Shown: positions 1-5,432 of the stretch, piece by piece
Position numbering within the stretch: the stretch's first letter is position 1
Layout of the letters: every line of letters begins with the position of its first letter
NCBI GenBank assembly: GCA_049967035.1
Contig: JBMFTM010000023.1
Span: 1-7,303, forward strand
Source of the DNA: Acidifodinimicrobium sp049967035
GTDB taxonomy: Archaea; Nanobdellota; Nanobdellia; Parvarchaeales; Parvarchaeaceae
Reading direction: 5' to 3'
Length of the DNA stretch: 7,303 nt
Translations under genes and position numbers: made by a program
Notes under the pieces: generated by a model
Seen by the model: only the letters and a program-made list of their open reading frames with translations
Told to the model about the DNA's origin: nothing
Databases searched by the model: none

Positions 1-37
1 CATATTTTTGTTTTGTCATTTCTTACATAAATACTAT
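1..37. repeat. 37-nt direct terminal repeat, left copy
   Basis: These 37 bases recur exactly, in the same orientation, as the last 37 bases of the window. The sequence is AT-rich, has no internal tandem units and no clear dyad symmetry. Because each copy abuts a window edge, 37 nt is only the visible length and the repeat could extend outward. The simplest reading is an assembly overlap marking a circular path; a dispersed genomic repeat flanking the block is the alternative. Confidence 0.9.
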
Positions 38-98
38 CCTTACCGCCTTTCATCCCCCCATCTTACGAAATTGGGATTATCGGCGGATTAGTTAAACA

Positions 99-115
99 CT
101 TTGCAAAACGCAAAG
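99..115 (+). other. Small hairpin upstream of the uL1 promoter
   Basis: CTTTGC (99-104) pairs perfectly with GCAAAG (110-115) around the 5-nt loop AAAAC. It lies about 20 nt upstream of the uL1 TATA-like box, so it would not be in a leaderless uL1 transcript. No T tract follows on the + strand. It could be a protein-binding dyad, a weak 3' end of something upstream, or chance. Confidence 0.35.
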
Positions 116-130
116 AGCCATGGTAAGAAT

Positions 131-141
131 AAGTTTAAAAA
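131..141 (+). promoter_or_regulatory. TATA-like promoter box for the uL1-uL10-L12 operon
   Basis: TTTAAAAA (134-141) follows a purine-rich, BRE-like stretch. Its centre is about 28 nt before the uL1 ATG at 166. Archaeal transcription starts roughly 25 nt downstream of the TATA box, so the mRNA would begin at or next to the ATG and be essentially leaderless. No Shine-Dalgarno motif sits before this ATG, which agrees. Confidence 0.6.
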
Positions 142-165
142 TGAATAAATTATCATAAAACTGAT

Positions 166-804
166 ATGGATAGCAACAGAATTGAAGAAGCGATAAAGAA
201 ATTAAAGGGAAGCGCTAAACCCAGGAAATTCAAGCAAGCTATAGACTTGATAATAGTGCTGAAGAAAAAATCGGAGAAAGAGAAGATAAATGTGGATTTG
301 CTTCTGCATATGCCACACAAGGTTAAGGATGTAAAGACCTGTGCATTTGTAGGGGATGACATACCTTCTGATCAGCTGAATGGATTCTCAAAGGTCATAA
401 AGTCAACTGATTTCAAGAACTTCGACAAAAAATCAATAAGAAAGCTTGTTAGAGACTACGACTTTTTCTTCGCAGAATCATCTATAATGCCACAGATGGC
501 CGCAAAGTTCGGTAAGAATCTGACCAATATCAATAAGATGCCGAATCCCAAGACCAACACAATAATAAATCCCGGGATGAATCTGCAAAATTTGGCGAAA
601 TCAATGGAAAAAGCAGCCAGAGTCCTCTCCAAGAAGAATTTAGCTGTTTCCGTGAAGGTCGGTGACGTTGAGTCTAATGACAAGGATATCATCGACAATA
701 TCAGCGCAGTCTATGAGGCTGTAAAATCTGTTCTGCCTGATGGAGAAAACAATATAAGCAAGGTTTACATAAAAACAACGATGGGCGAGCCTGTGAAATT
801 ATGA
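166..804 (+). CDS. rpl1: Large ribosomal subunit protein uL1 (archaeal L1), divergent
   Basis: A 212-residue archaeal-length L1. It binds 23S rRNA at the L1 stalk, which helps move deacylated tRNA out of the E site; archaeal and bacterial L1 can also repress its own mRNA. Recognition rests on an overall archaeal L1 pattern: N-terminal helix MDSNRIEEAI, an RDYDFFFAES block (96-105), KMPNP (124-128), and a near-canonical C-terminus DGENNISKVYIKTTMG (192-207). The usually invariant GPxLGPRG just before KMP is replaced by FGKNLTNIN (115-123), so the family signature is half lost. The start at 166 fits family length and sits 28 nt from a TATA box. Its TGA overlaps the uL10 ATG in an ATGA, implying coupled translation. 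The uL11 gene that usually precedes L1 in archaea is absent upstream within the window. Confidence 0.93.
   Translation: MDSNRIEEAIKKLKGSAKPRKFKQAIDLIIVLKKKSEKEKINVDLLLHMPHKVKDVKTCAFVGDDIPSDQLNGFSKVIKSTDFKNFDKKSIRKLVRDYDFFFAESSIMPQMAAKFGKNLTNINKMPNPKTNTIINPGMNLQNLAKSMEKAARVLSKKNLAVSVKVGDVESNDKDIIDNISAVYEAVKSVLPDGENNISKVYIKTTMGEPVKL
793..800 (+). promoter_or_regulatory. GTGA ribosome binding motif for uL10
   Basis: GTGA (793-796) lies 4 nt before the uL10 ATG, inside the last codons of uL1. It matches part of the archaeal Shine-Dalgarno consensus GGAGGTGAT. The same motif and spacing recur before the tpi and ROK genes. Confidence 0.55.
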
Positions 805-1649
805 AAAAGGAAAGGTCAAACGGATCGATAAAGAAAGAGAAAAAGGTGAAAGAGGTGGTCGGGGCTATACATAAGTACAAGACGCTCATACTTGTAGAGC
901 TAAGCGGGTTCCCTTCATCTAACTTCGAGAAACTGAAGAAATCGCTGCGATCAAAGGCGGATATAGTATTCACCAATAAAATTGTTGTTTATAACGCACT
1001 GAAAAACATCAATGAGGGGCTATCTGAAAAGGCGAAAAAGGCGAAGATACCTGTTCTGATCTTATCTAATCTGGACCCATTTGAGCTCATGAGGATATTC
1101 TTCGAGAATGTAGACTACAAGAAAGCGAAAGCCGGAGAAGTCGCGAAAGAAGATATAATGCTTCCAAGCGGACCAACTCCATTTCCTCCTGGACCGATGC
1201 TTTCACAGTTTTCTTCGATAGGAGTTAAGACAAAGACAGAAGGCGGGAAGATATCAATAGTATCGGACACGGTCGTTGTCAAGAAAGGCGAAAAGATCAG
1301 CGAAAAGGTAGCTGCTATTTTAGCAAGCATGGACATAAAGCCGGACGAACTGATTTTAGATGTTCAGTCTGCAACTAGTGATGGCATCATATTCGGAAGA
1401 GAAGTCCTTTACACTAAGAGAGAGGACTATATAAACATGGTCTCTAAAACCTTCACAGAGGCACTCACGCTATCAATAAATGCAGGTATAATCAACAGAT
1501 TTTCCATCGTACCGCTGATAAAAAAGATTTATATAGGAGTAAAATTTTTATCTGTAGATAGAGGAATTGTATCAAAATCCACTATAAATGATCTTTTAGC
1601 AAGGGCAAGCCTTGAAAACGCTGCTTTGGCTAAATTAGTTCAAAAATAA
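801..1649 (+). CDS. rpl10: Large ribosomal subunit protein uL10 (P0), lacking the acidic C-terminal tail
   Basis: A 282-residue archaeal P0, base of the lateral stalk that anchors L12/P1 dimers and helps recruit and activate translational GTPases. Residues 1 to about 110 resemble the rRNA-binding domain (LVELSGFPSSNFEKLKKSLR, then VFTNKIVVYNAL). Residues about 111-190 are the archaeal/eukaryotic insertion domain, with a GPTPFPPGPMLSQF motif (124-137) and VVVKKGEKI (158-166). Residues about 205-282 are helical and would carry the L12-binding spine. Archaeal P0 proteins I know are usually around 300-340 residues and end in a charged linker plus GLGALFG; this one stops at LENAALAKLVQK. The stop is followed at once by the L12 ribosome binding site, so no tail lies hidden in another frame. 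It overlaps uL1 by 4 nt and precedes L12 by 15 nt, the usual stalk operon order. Confidence 0.93.
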   Translation: MKKERSNGSIKKEKKVKEVVGAIHKYKTLILVELSGFPSSNFEKLKKSLRSKADIVFTNKIVVYNALKNINEGLSEKAKKAKIPVLILSNLDPFELMRIFFENVDYKKAKAGEVAKEDIMLPSGPTPFPPGPMLSQFSSIGVKTKTEGGKISIVSDTVVVKKGEKISEKVAAILASMDIKPDELILDVQSATSDGIIFGREVLYTKREDYINMVSKTFTEALTLSINAGIINRFSIVPLIKKIYIGVKFLSVDRGIVSKSTINDLLARASLENAALAKLVQK

Positions 1650-1664
1650 GGAGGAAAAAGTGAT
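1650..1664 (+). promoter_or_regulatory. Strong Shine-Dalgarno region for L12
   Basis: GGAGG (1650-1654) starts directly after the uL10 stop, 10 nt before the L12 ATG, and a second element GTGAT (1660-1664) abuts the ATG. Together they hold both halves of the archaeal GGAGGTGAT consensus split by spacer. It is the best ribosome binding site in the window, fitting the need to make several L12 copies per ribosome. Confidence 0.65.
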
Positions 1665-1958
1665 ATGGAATATGTATACGCTGCAATGTTGTTGCACAGT
1701 CTTGGTAAAGAAATAAACGAGGACTCAATAAAGAAGGTAATAGCTTCTACCGGGGTCGAGCCTGACGATGGCCAAATAAAGGCAGTTGTATCCGCATTAA
1801 AAGGCGTAGACATCGACAAGATAGTCAAAGAGGCACAATCTGCGCCGGTGGCTTCACAACCAGCTGCGGCAGAGACGCACAAAGAAGAGAAGAAAGAAGA
1901 AGCGCCAGCGGTGAAGCCAGAAGAGGCTGCAGCCGGTTTAAGCAATCTCTTCGGATGA
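1665..1958 (+). CDS. rpl12: Ribosomal stalk protein P1/L12, archaeal type
   Basis: A 97-residue protein, the usual archaeal P1/L12 length. The N-terminal helical dimerisation domain MEYVYAAMLLHSLGKEINED is highly characteristic and is the part that binds P0 helices. It is followed by the VSALKGVDIDKIVKEA segment (42-57), a flexible Ala/Pro/Glu/Lys hinge (about 58-90), and the terminal GLSNLFG (91-97), the counterpart of the GLGALFG tail that contacts the translational GTPases. The charged part of the hinge alternates Lys and Glu rather than being a pure Glu run, so the tail is less acidic than in many archaea. As P0 here has no such tail, this protein would provide all GTPase-recruiting tails on the stalk. 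It is last of the three co-oriented ribosomal genes; surE follows after 43 nt with its own promoter-like box. Confidence 0.96.
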   Translation: MEYVYAAMLLHSLGKEINEDSIKKVIASTGVEPDDGQIKAVVSALKGVDIDKIVKEAQSAPVASQPAAAETHKEEKKEEAPAVKPEEAAAGLSNLFG

Positions 1959-1968
1959 ACTGCCAAGG

Positions 1969-1979
1969 TTATATTTATT
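1969..1979 (+). promoter_or_regulatory. TATA-like promoter box for surE
   Basis: TTATATTTATT lies in the 43-nt gap between L12 and surE, centred about 28 nt before the surE ATG at 2002. That is the same geometry as at uL1, predicting a leaderless surE transcript. There is no GGAGG or GTGA motif before this ATG. No oligo-T terminator separates it from L12, so read-through from the ribosomal operon is also possible. Confidence 0.6.
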
Positions 1980-2001
1980 GTCCAAAAAGCTTTAGAATAA
2001 A

Positions 2002-2769
2002 ATGATACTTGTAACGAACGATGATGGATACTCTGCAAAGGGAATAAGTATACTTCAAAAGGCCGCAATGAACGTATTCGGCGGAGACGTCGCTGTTGTG
2101 GCGCCCGAATCTCCTCGCAGTGCAAGCGGAATGAGTCTTACCTTCCATAAACCTTTAAGATTGGAGAAAGTCTCAGATACAGGCAAAGGCGTTTACAAAC
2201 TTTCTGGAACCCCCGCTGATTGTGTGTTCATTGCCTATACCCACCTTTTCAAGGGCAAGATATCAATGATCCTCTCCGGGATAAATGAGGGGATGAATGC
2301 AGGCATAGAGACGATATACTCCTCAGGCACAGTTTCTGCTGCGATGTATGGCGCTATACTTGGAATACCAAGCATTGCCTTCTCCAAACACAGAACTATT
2401 AGAGGAGATGAAAGTGACACCGACGCTTTGCTTCACAAGACAGAAAAGATACTTGAAGTCATAAAGAAAAAGCATTTTCCACGTTATGCTCACCTAATAA
2501 ACGTAAATTTCCCAGACGTTGTCAAGGAAAACACAAAGGTCAGAGCGCTGGCTCCTCAGCACAAAGTGTTTCTAAACAAGGTATACGTAAAAAAGGATCC
2601 GAGGGGAAAGAGATATTACTGGCTTTTCGGAGACATAATAGCAGAAAAGAAGGGGGAAACTGACGTCTCTTCTCTGCTTAAAGGGAACATTACAATTACT
2701 CCACTGCAAATAAGCAAACCAAACCGGCAAAATTTAAATTCTATGGATAAACTATTTAGGGATGTATGA
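2002..2769 (+). CDS. surE: SurE family 5'/3'-nucleotidase (survival protein E)
   Basis: A 255-residue SurE, typical family length. SurE enzymes are metal-dependent phosphatases that dephosphorylate nucleoside 5'- and 3'-monophosphates, with activity on short polyphosphate or RNA in some species; likely cytoplasmic. The metal and catalytic motifs are in place: ILVTNDDG at the N-terminus (Asp7, Asp8), RSASG with Ser40 as the counterpart of the ligand serine, SGINEGMNAG (92-101) with Asn95, and the loop YSSGTVSAAMYG (106-117) followed by ILGIPSIAFS. Two canonical positions vary (EGMNAG where HGANLG is common). The C-terminal part (about 150-255) is the family's more variable dimer-swap region. 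It is preceded by its own TATA-like box and overlaps the next gene by 4 nt (ATGA). Confidence in family is high; the physiological substrate cannot be read from sequence. Confidence 0.95.
   Translation: MILVTNDDGYSAKGISILQKAAMNVFGGDVAVVAPESPRSASGMSLTFHKPLRLEKVSDTGKGVYKLSGTPADCVFIAYTHLFKGKISMILSGINEGMNAGIETIYSSGTVSAAMYGAILGIPSIAFSKHRTIRGDESDTDALLHKTEKILEVIKKKHFPRYAHLINVNFPDVVKENTKVRALAPQHKVFLNKVYVKKDPRGKRYYWLFGDIIAEKKGETDVSSLLKGNITITPLQISKPNRQNLNSMDKLFRDV
2731..2741 (+). promoter_or_regulatory. Possible internal TATA box for the DUF929-like gene
   Basis: AATTTAAATT lies inside the 3' end of surE, centred about 30 nt before the ATG at 2766. The spacing again predicts a leaderless mRNA, and no GTGA motif precedes that ATG. 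The gene could therefore be transcribed apart from surE despite the 4-nt overlap. AT-rich coding sequence makes a chance match quite possible. Confidence 0.4.
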
Positions 2770-3911
2770 TAGATAAGATTAGATTACTGTCACTTGTCGC
2801 ATTGCTGGCCCTAATTATCGTCATGGTAATTTTTTTGCTCAAACTTTCTCTAGCTAACAAGATAGCGCCCAGCCTTAATCAGTCTGAAATATCAGTGATT
2901 AACAAAAATTGCATGGAGTGCTCGAATAGCATCCCATATTCTTTTTCTTACATATTATCAGAATTCGGTTATAGCCCTTACATGTATAATGAGACATTTG
3001 GAACCGCCCTGGGAGACTCAATAATCTCCTCAAATTTTATAACAACACTTCCCTCTATTGTGGTTCCACAAACGGTATTAAGTTCAAGCAGTAGCCTGAT
3101 GAATTTAGTGAGCTCCCTTGTATACTCTAATATATTGACATTAAACCAAAATAATAATAATTTAGTTTTGAATACGCCATTCGCTGCAGGCTTATTCGGT
3201 CCACTTACCTTCTACAGTATATTGGAGAACTCCACACAAAGATCAATCCCAATAAACTTCACAAAATTATATGGAGTTGAGAATCAATCAAATTTTGAAT
3301 CAAAGTTGATAAACCCGGTCGATCCGATAATACTTCAAAATCAAAGCCATATAAACAACTCTAAAATTTTCTATGTGTATGGGAATTCGCCTTTCAGCTC
3401 GTTGGAAAGCGTAATATTCAGGGACGCTTTGAAAAACTTTGGTAACTTCTCCAATAATATTACGGCCTTCTCTGGCGAAGTTAGCGTGACAAAAAATGAA
3501 AGCCTTGGCCCACAGATAGGCTATCTTCTGTCCGAGAATGGATACAAAAGTAGTTACTTCTCTATTTACTTTTATAATATCTCCTCAGTTGAAAGTCCAT
3601 ATGCAAGGAATTTGATACTTGAATTTGATCAAAATGCTATATCTTCTGGGTCACCTTACGGCAATTTTATACCTTTGATTGATATAGGCGGGAGATATAT
3701 CATCGTTTCATCTCAGTTGAAACCTACTTTTTTCAATGGCATGAATTTACAGCAGATCGAAAATACACTGGCATCCAATCAGTCTATAGGAACTGCCTTC
3801 AATGACAGCGTCTATTTGATAGATTCTATGCTGTGCTCTTTATCTAAAAACTCAGCTGATATATGTTCAAACTCTATTGTGGCCGATTACGAAAGCAACA
3901 TCTTGTCTTAG
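2766..3911 (+). CDS. Signal-anchored extracytoplasmic DUF929-like protein with two thioredoxin-like segments
   Basis: A 381-residue protein with a short basic start (MIDKIR), one hydrophobic segment (about 7-30), then a Ser/Asn/Tyr-rich exterior domain with 13 N-x-S/T sequons, so probably anchored outside the membrane and glycosylated. The C-terminal half resembles DUF929 (PF06053 as I recall it): KIFYVYGNSPFSSLE (200-214), FGNFSN, then NFIPLIDIGGRYIIVSSQ (300-317), GMNLQQIENTLA and a cysteine pair C357/C367. DUF929 proteins I recall carry a CPYC thioredoxin-like motif at the first site; here it reads SPFS (208-211). The N-terminal half has CMEC (49-52) and, 44 residues on, TTLPSIVV (93-100), placed like a thioredoxin cis-proline. 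It may be a disulfide-handling or substrate-binding protein; function is unproven. Its stop overlaps the converging tpi stop. Confidence 0.72.
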   Translation: MIDKIRLLSLVALLALIIVMVIFLLKLSLANKIAPSLNQSEISVINKNCMECSNSIPYSFSYILSEFGYSPYMYNETFGTALGDSIISSNFITTLPSIVVPQTVLSSSSSLMNLVSSLVYSNILTLNQNNNNLVLNTPFAAGLFGPLTFYSILENSTQRSIPINFTKLYGVENQSNFESKLINPVDPIILQNQSHINNSKIFYVYGNSPFSSLESVIFRDALKNFGNFSNNITAFSGEVSVTKNESLGPQIGYLLSENGYKSSYFSIYFYNISSVESPYARNLILEFDQNAISSGSPYGNFIPLIDIGGRYIIVSSQLKPTFFNGMNLQQIENTLASNQSIGTAFNDSVYLIDSMLCSLSKNSADICSNSIVADYESNILS

Positions 3912-4591
3912 TTTACCATCGCAGATGCTAAGTTGTATATCTCTGCTTTAAAATCATTGGCCAAGACTATTCCAGAGGCGACTAATACGCCCTCTGCGCC
4001 CAACTCTATACTCTTCTTTGCGTCCTCTGCTTTCTTTACTCCGGCGCCGATTAGAGGGAGGGAATCACTGTTTTTCCTTATCAGATCAGAAAACTCCTTG
4101 ACTATGTCTGGATGAGCTGATGTGACAGAGATATTCCCACCTATTAGCTCCGGAGGCTCATAAGCAACTGCCGTGGGTTCCATCGCGGCAACCTTCTTCG
4201 CTTCTTCAAGATTTTCTACACATACATAAGTCTCGAGCCCAGCGGACTTACATTTGTCTATGGCTTGCTTCAGCCTATCGTAATCTATCTCCCCCCCTTT
4301 TGAGAAGGAGTATCTCTTCTCAGAATGATTTAGTAAAGTACCGGCTATCCCGTTATACTTCAGCTCAAACCATGTTATATGGGCTGTGAATGCCCCGGGA
4401 TCAACCTCGTCTACACCCTGGGCTATTGTCTTTGCTATGCCTTTTATCTGATTCAAAACCGTGAAAGGGGGCGCCACTATCACATCGACGCCAGTCCCCT
4501 TTGAAACTTCAGCCGCGGCCTTCGCGATGTCTACTCCTTTAGTGAACGATTCCTTATACGCTTTGTAATTTATCAGCAATACCTTATTCAT
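3908..4591 (-). CDS. tpiA: Triosephosphate isomerase, archaeal short form
   Basis: A 227-residue cytoplasmic enzyme interconverting glyceraldehyde 3-phosphate and dihydroxyacetone phosphate. Archaeal TIMs are about 225 residues, shorter than the roughly 250 of bacteria and eukaryotes. All active-site elements are visible: NYKAY with Lys10, GTLLNHSEKR with His89, AYEPPELIG with the catalytic base Glu145 and the start of loop 6, then phosphate-binding IGAGV (181-185) and GVLVASG (201-207). HSEKR replaces the more usual HSENR, a mild variation outside the catalytic set. It is the last gene of the minus-strand sugar group, 9 nt after the ROK kinase stop, with GTGAT (4599-4595) three bases before its ATG. 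Its TAA overlaps the stop codon of the converging gene, leaving no space for a terminator between them. Confidence 0.96.
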   Translation of the reverse strand: MNKVLLINYKAYKESFTKGVDIAKAAAEVSKGTGVDVIVAPPFTVLNQIKGIAKTIAQGVDEVDPGAFTAHITWFELKYNGIAGTLLNHSEKRYSFSKGGEIDYDRLKQAIDKCKSAGLETYVCVENLEEAKKVAAMEPTAVAYEPPELIGGNISVTSAHPDIVKEFSDLIRKNSDSLPLIGAGVKKAEDAKKSIELGAEGVLVASGIVLANDFKAEIYNLASAMVN

Positions 4592-4594
4592 AAA

Positions 4595-4599
4595 ATCAC
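4595..4599 (-). promoter_or_regulatory. GTGAT ribosome binding motif for tpiA
   Basis: In the 9-nt gap after the ROK kinase stop, GTGAT lies 3 nt before the tpiA ATG. It is complementary to the 3' end of archaeal 16S rRNA (…AUCACCUCC) and supports translation from a polycistronic message and the start at 4591. Confidence 0.55.
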
Positions 4600-4600
4600 T

Positions 4601-5425
4601 TCATTGTTCTTTATACTCATCCAAAAGATAAGCGCCTTTGACCACAAAGGTCTTGTCCTTAACTACGTATATCTTCACCCTCTTCCTTAGCCCTCTCCTC
4701 TCAAGCTCTTCCAATGTGCTCTTTTTCATGAAATCCCATGAGTATGGGAAGCTGCCTACCATCACTATTCTCTTCGGATCAAACATGAATATTAAGGATG
4801 CGAGATATATGCCTAATTTCTCGCCGACGTCCTCAAAAGCGCTTAAAGCCTCTGTATTCCCTCTTTTCGCAAGGTTGTGGAGCTCTTCACCCCATCTGCC
4901 GTACCTGCGCTTCATAGCTTTCCCTCCAATCAGGTCTTCTATATCATTTCCGTAGCTATCAAACACCTGCATATGCCCTATCTCCCCGGCTATTCCCTGC
5001 CCTCTGTATATGTGTCCGTCAAGCAAAAATGCACCGCCTATGCCGGTTCCCCAAGCGATCAAAAGAGCATTCCTCACCTTCTTTTTTCTCATGAACATCA
5101 AGGCTGCACAGGCTGCATCGTTGTCAATGTTTACCTCTTTAAAATATCTAGATAGTATCTTTTTCAGCTTCACACCTAAAATAGGAAGGTTCCAACTCAG
5201 GATCACTCTCCCATTTTTATCGACTCTTCCGGCTATTGCTACGTTTAAAATATTGCTCTTTCCACTGAACTTCTTTATAGAACTCAAAAGTAAGTCGAAA
5301 AACTCCTTTTTTGTCTTTGGAGTGGCAGTATAAACTTCATCAAGTATCCTAAACTTCCTGTCTATCAGAGCGACACGCATATTCGTACCACCTATATCAG
5401 CGCACACCTTCAACCCTTCGTCCAT
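4601..5425 (-). CDS. ROK family sugar kinase, probable glucokinase/hexokinase, without the zinc motif
   Basis: A 274-residue ATP-dependent sugar kinase of the ROK family (actin-like ATPase fold). Visible motifs: ADIGGTNMRVALID (9-22, phosphate-1 loop), LSWNLP (76-81, sugar contact), NIDNDAACAAL (99-109) with the catalytic base Asp103, LIAWGTGIGGAFLLDG (122-137, phosphate-2), and GIAGEIGHM (144-152), where Glu148 would contact sugar hydroxyls and His151 is usually a zinc ligand. The usual CxCGxxGCxE zinc motif should follow, but the sequence reads FDSYGNDIEDLIGG, with no cysteines. The length is slightly under the usual 290-320 for ROK kinases. Its place between aldolase (3-nt gap) and triosephosphate isomerase (9-nt gap) supports glucose or another hexose as substrate; fructose, mannose or N-acetylhexosamines cannot be excluded. 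It is too short and kinase-complete to be a ROK repressor, and no DNA-binding domain precedes it. Confidence 0.88.
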   Translation of the reverse strand: MDEGLKVCADIGGTNMRVALIDRKFRILDEVYTATPKTKKEFFDLLLSSIKKFSGKSNILNVAIAGRVDKNGRVILSWNLPILGVKLKKILSRYFKEVNIDNDAACAALMFMRKKKVRNALLIAWGTGIGGAFLLDGHIYRGQGIAGEIGHMQVFDSYGNDIEDLIGGKAMKRRYGRWGEELHNLAKRGNTEALSAFEDVGEKLGIYLASLIFMFDPKRIVMVGSFPYSWDFMKKSTLEELERRGLRKRVKIYVVKDKTFVVKGAYLLDEYKEQ

Positions 5426-5432
5426 AATTCAC
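5426..5432 (-). promoter_or_regulatory. GTGA ribosome binding motif for the ROK kinase
   Basis: GTGA (5432-5429) lies 3 nt before the ATG at 5425, and its last three bases are the TGA stop of the aldolase gene. Termination and re-initiation are thus almost superimposed, pointing to coupled translation. Confidence 0.5.

Noticed and set aside
1..53. Possible minus-strand gene start running off the left edge (MKGGKDSIYVRNDKTKI)
   Set aside because: Only 17 codons are visible, with no clear promoter or GTGA motif. If the ends are joined it stops two codons later, so support is too thin to annotate.
38..165. tRNA or other structured RNA upstream of uL1
   Set aside because: I looked on both strands for a T-arm GGTTCGAATCC-like motif, acceptor pairing and a CCA-like end and found none; only a 6-bp hairpin is present.
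1640..2125. 161-codon open frame on the minus strand across the L12/surE boundary
   Set aside because: It is antisense to two clearly recognised genes and its translation has no coherent domain pattern; it is a shadow of their codon bias.
4638..5333. Several + strand open frames of 90-107 codons antisense to the ROK kinase
   Set aside because: They overlap one another and lie opposite a gene with a full set of family motifs; no start signals or recognisable products.
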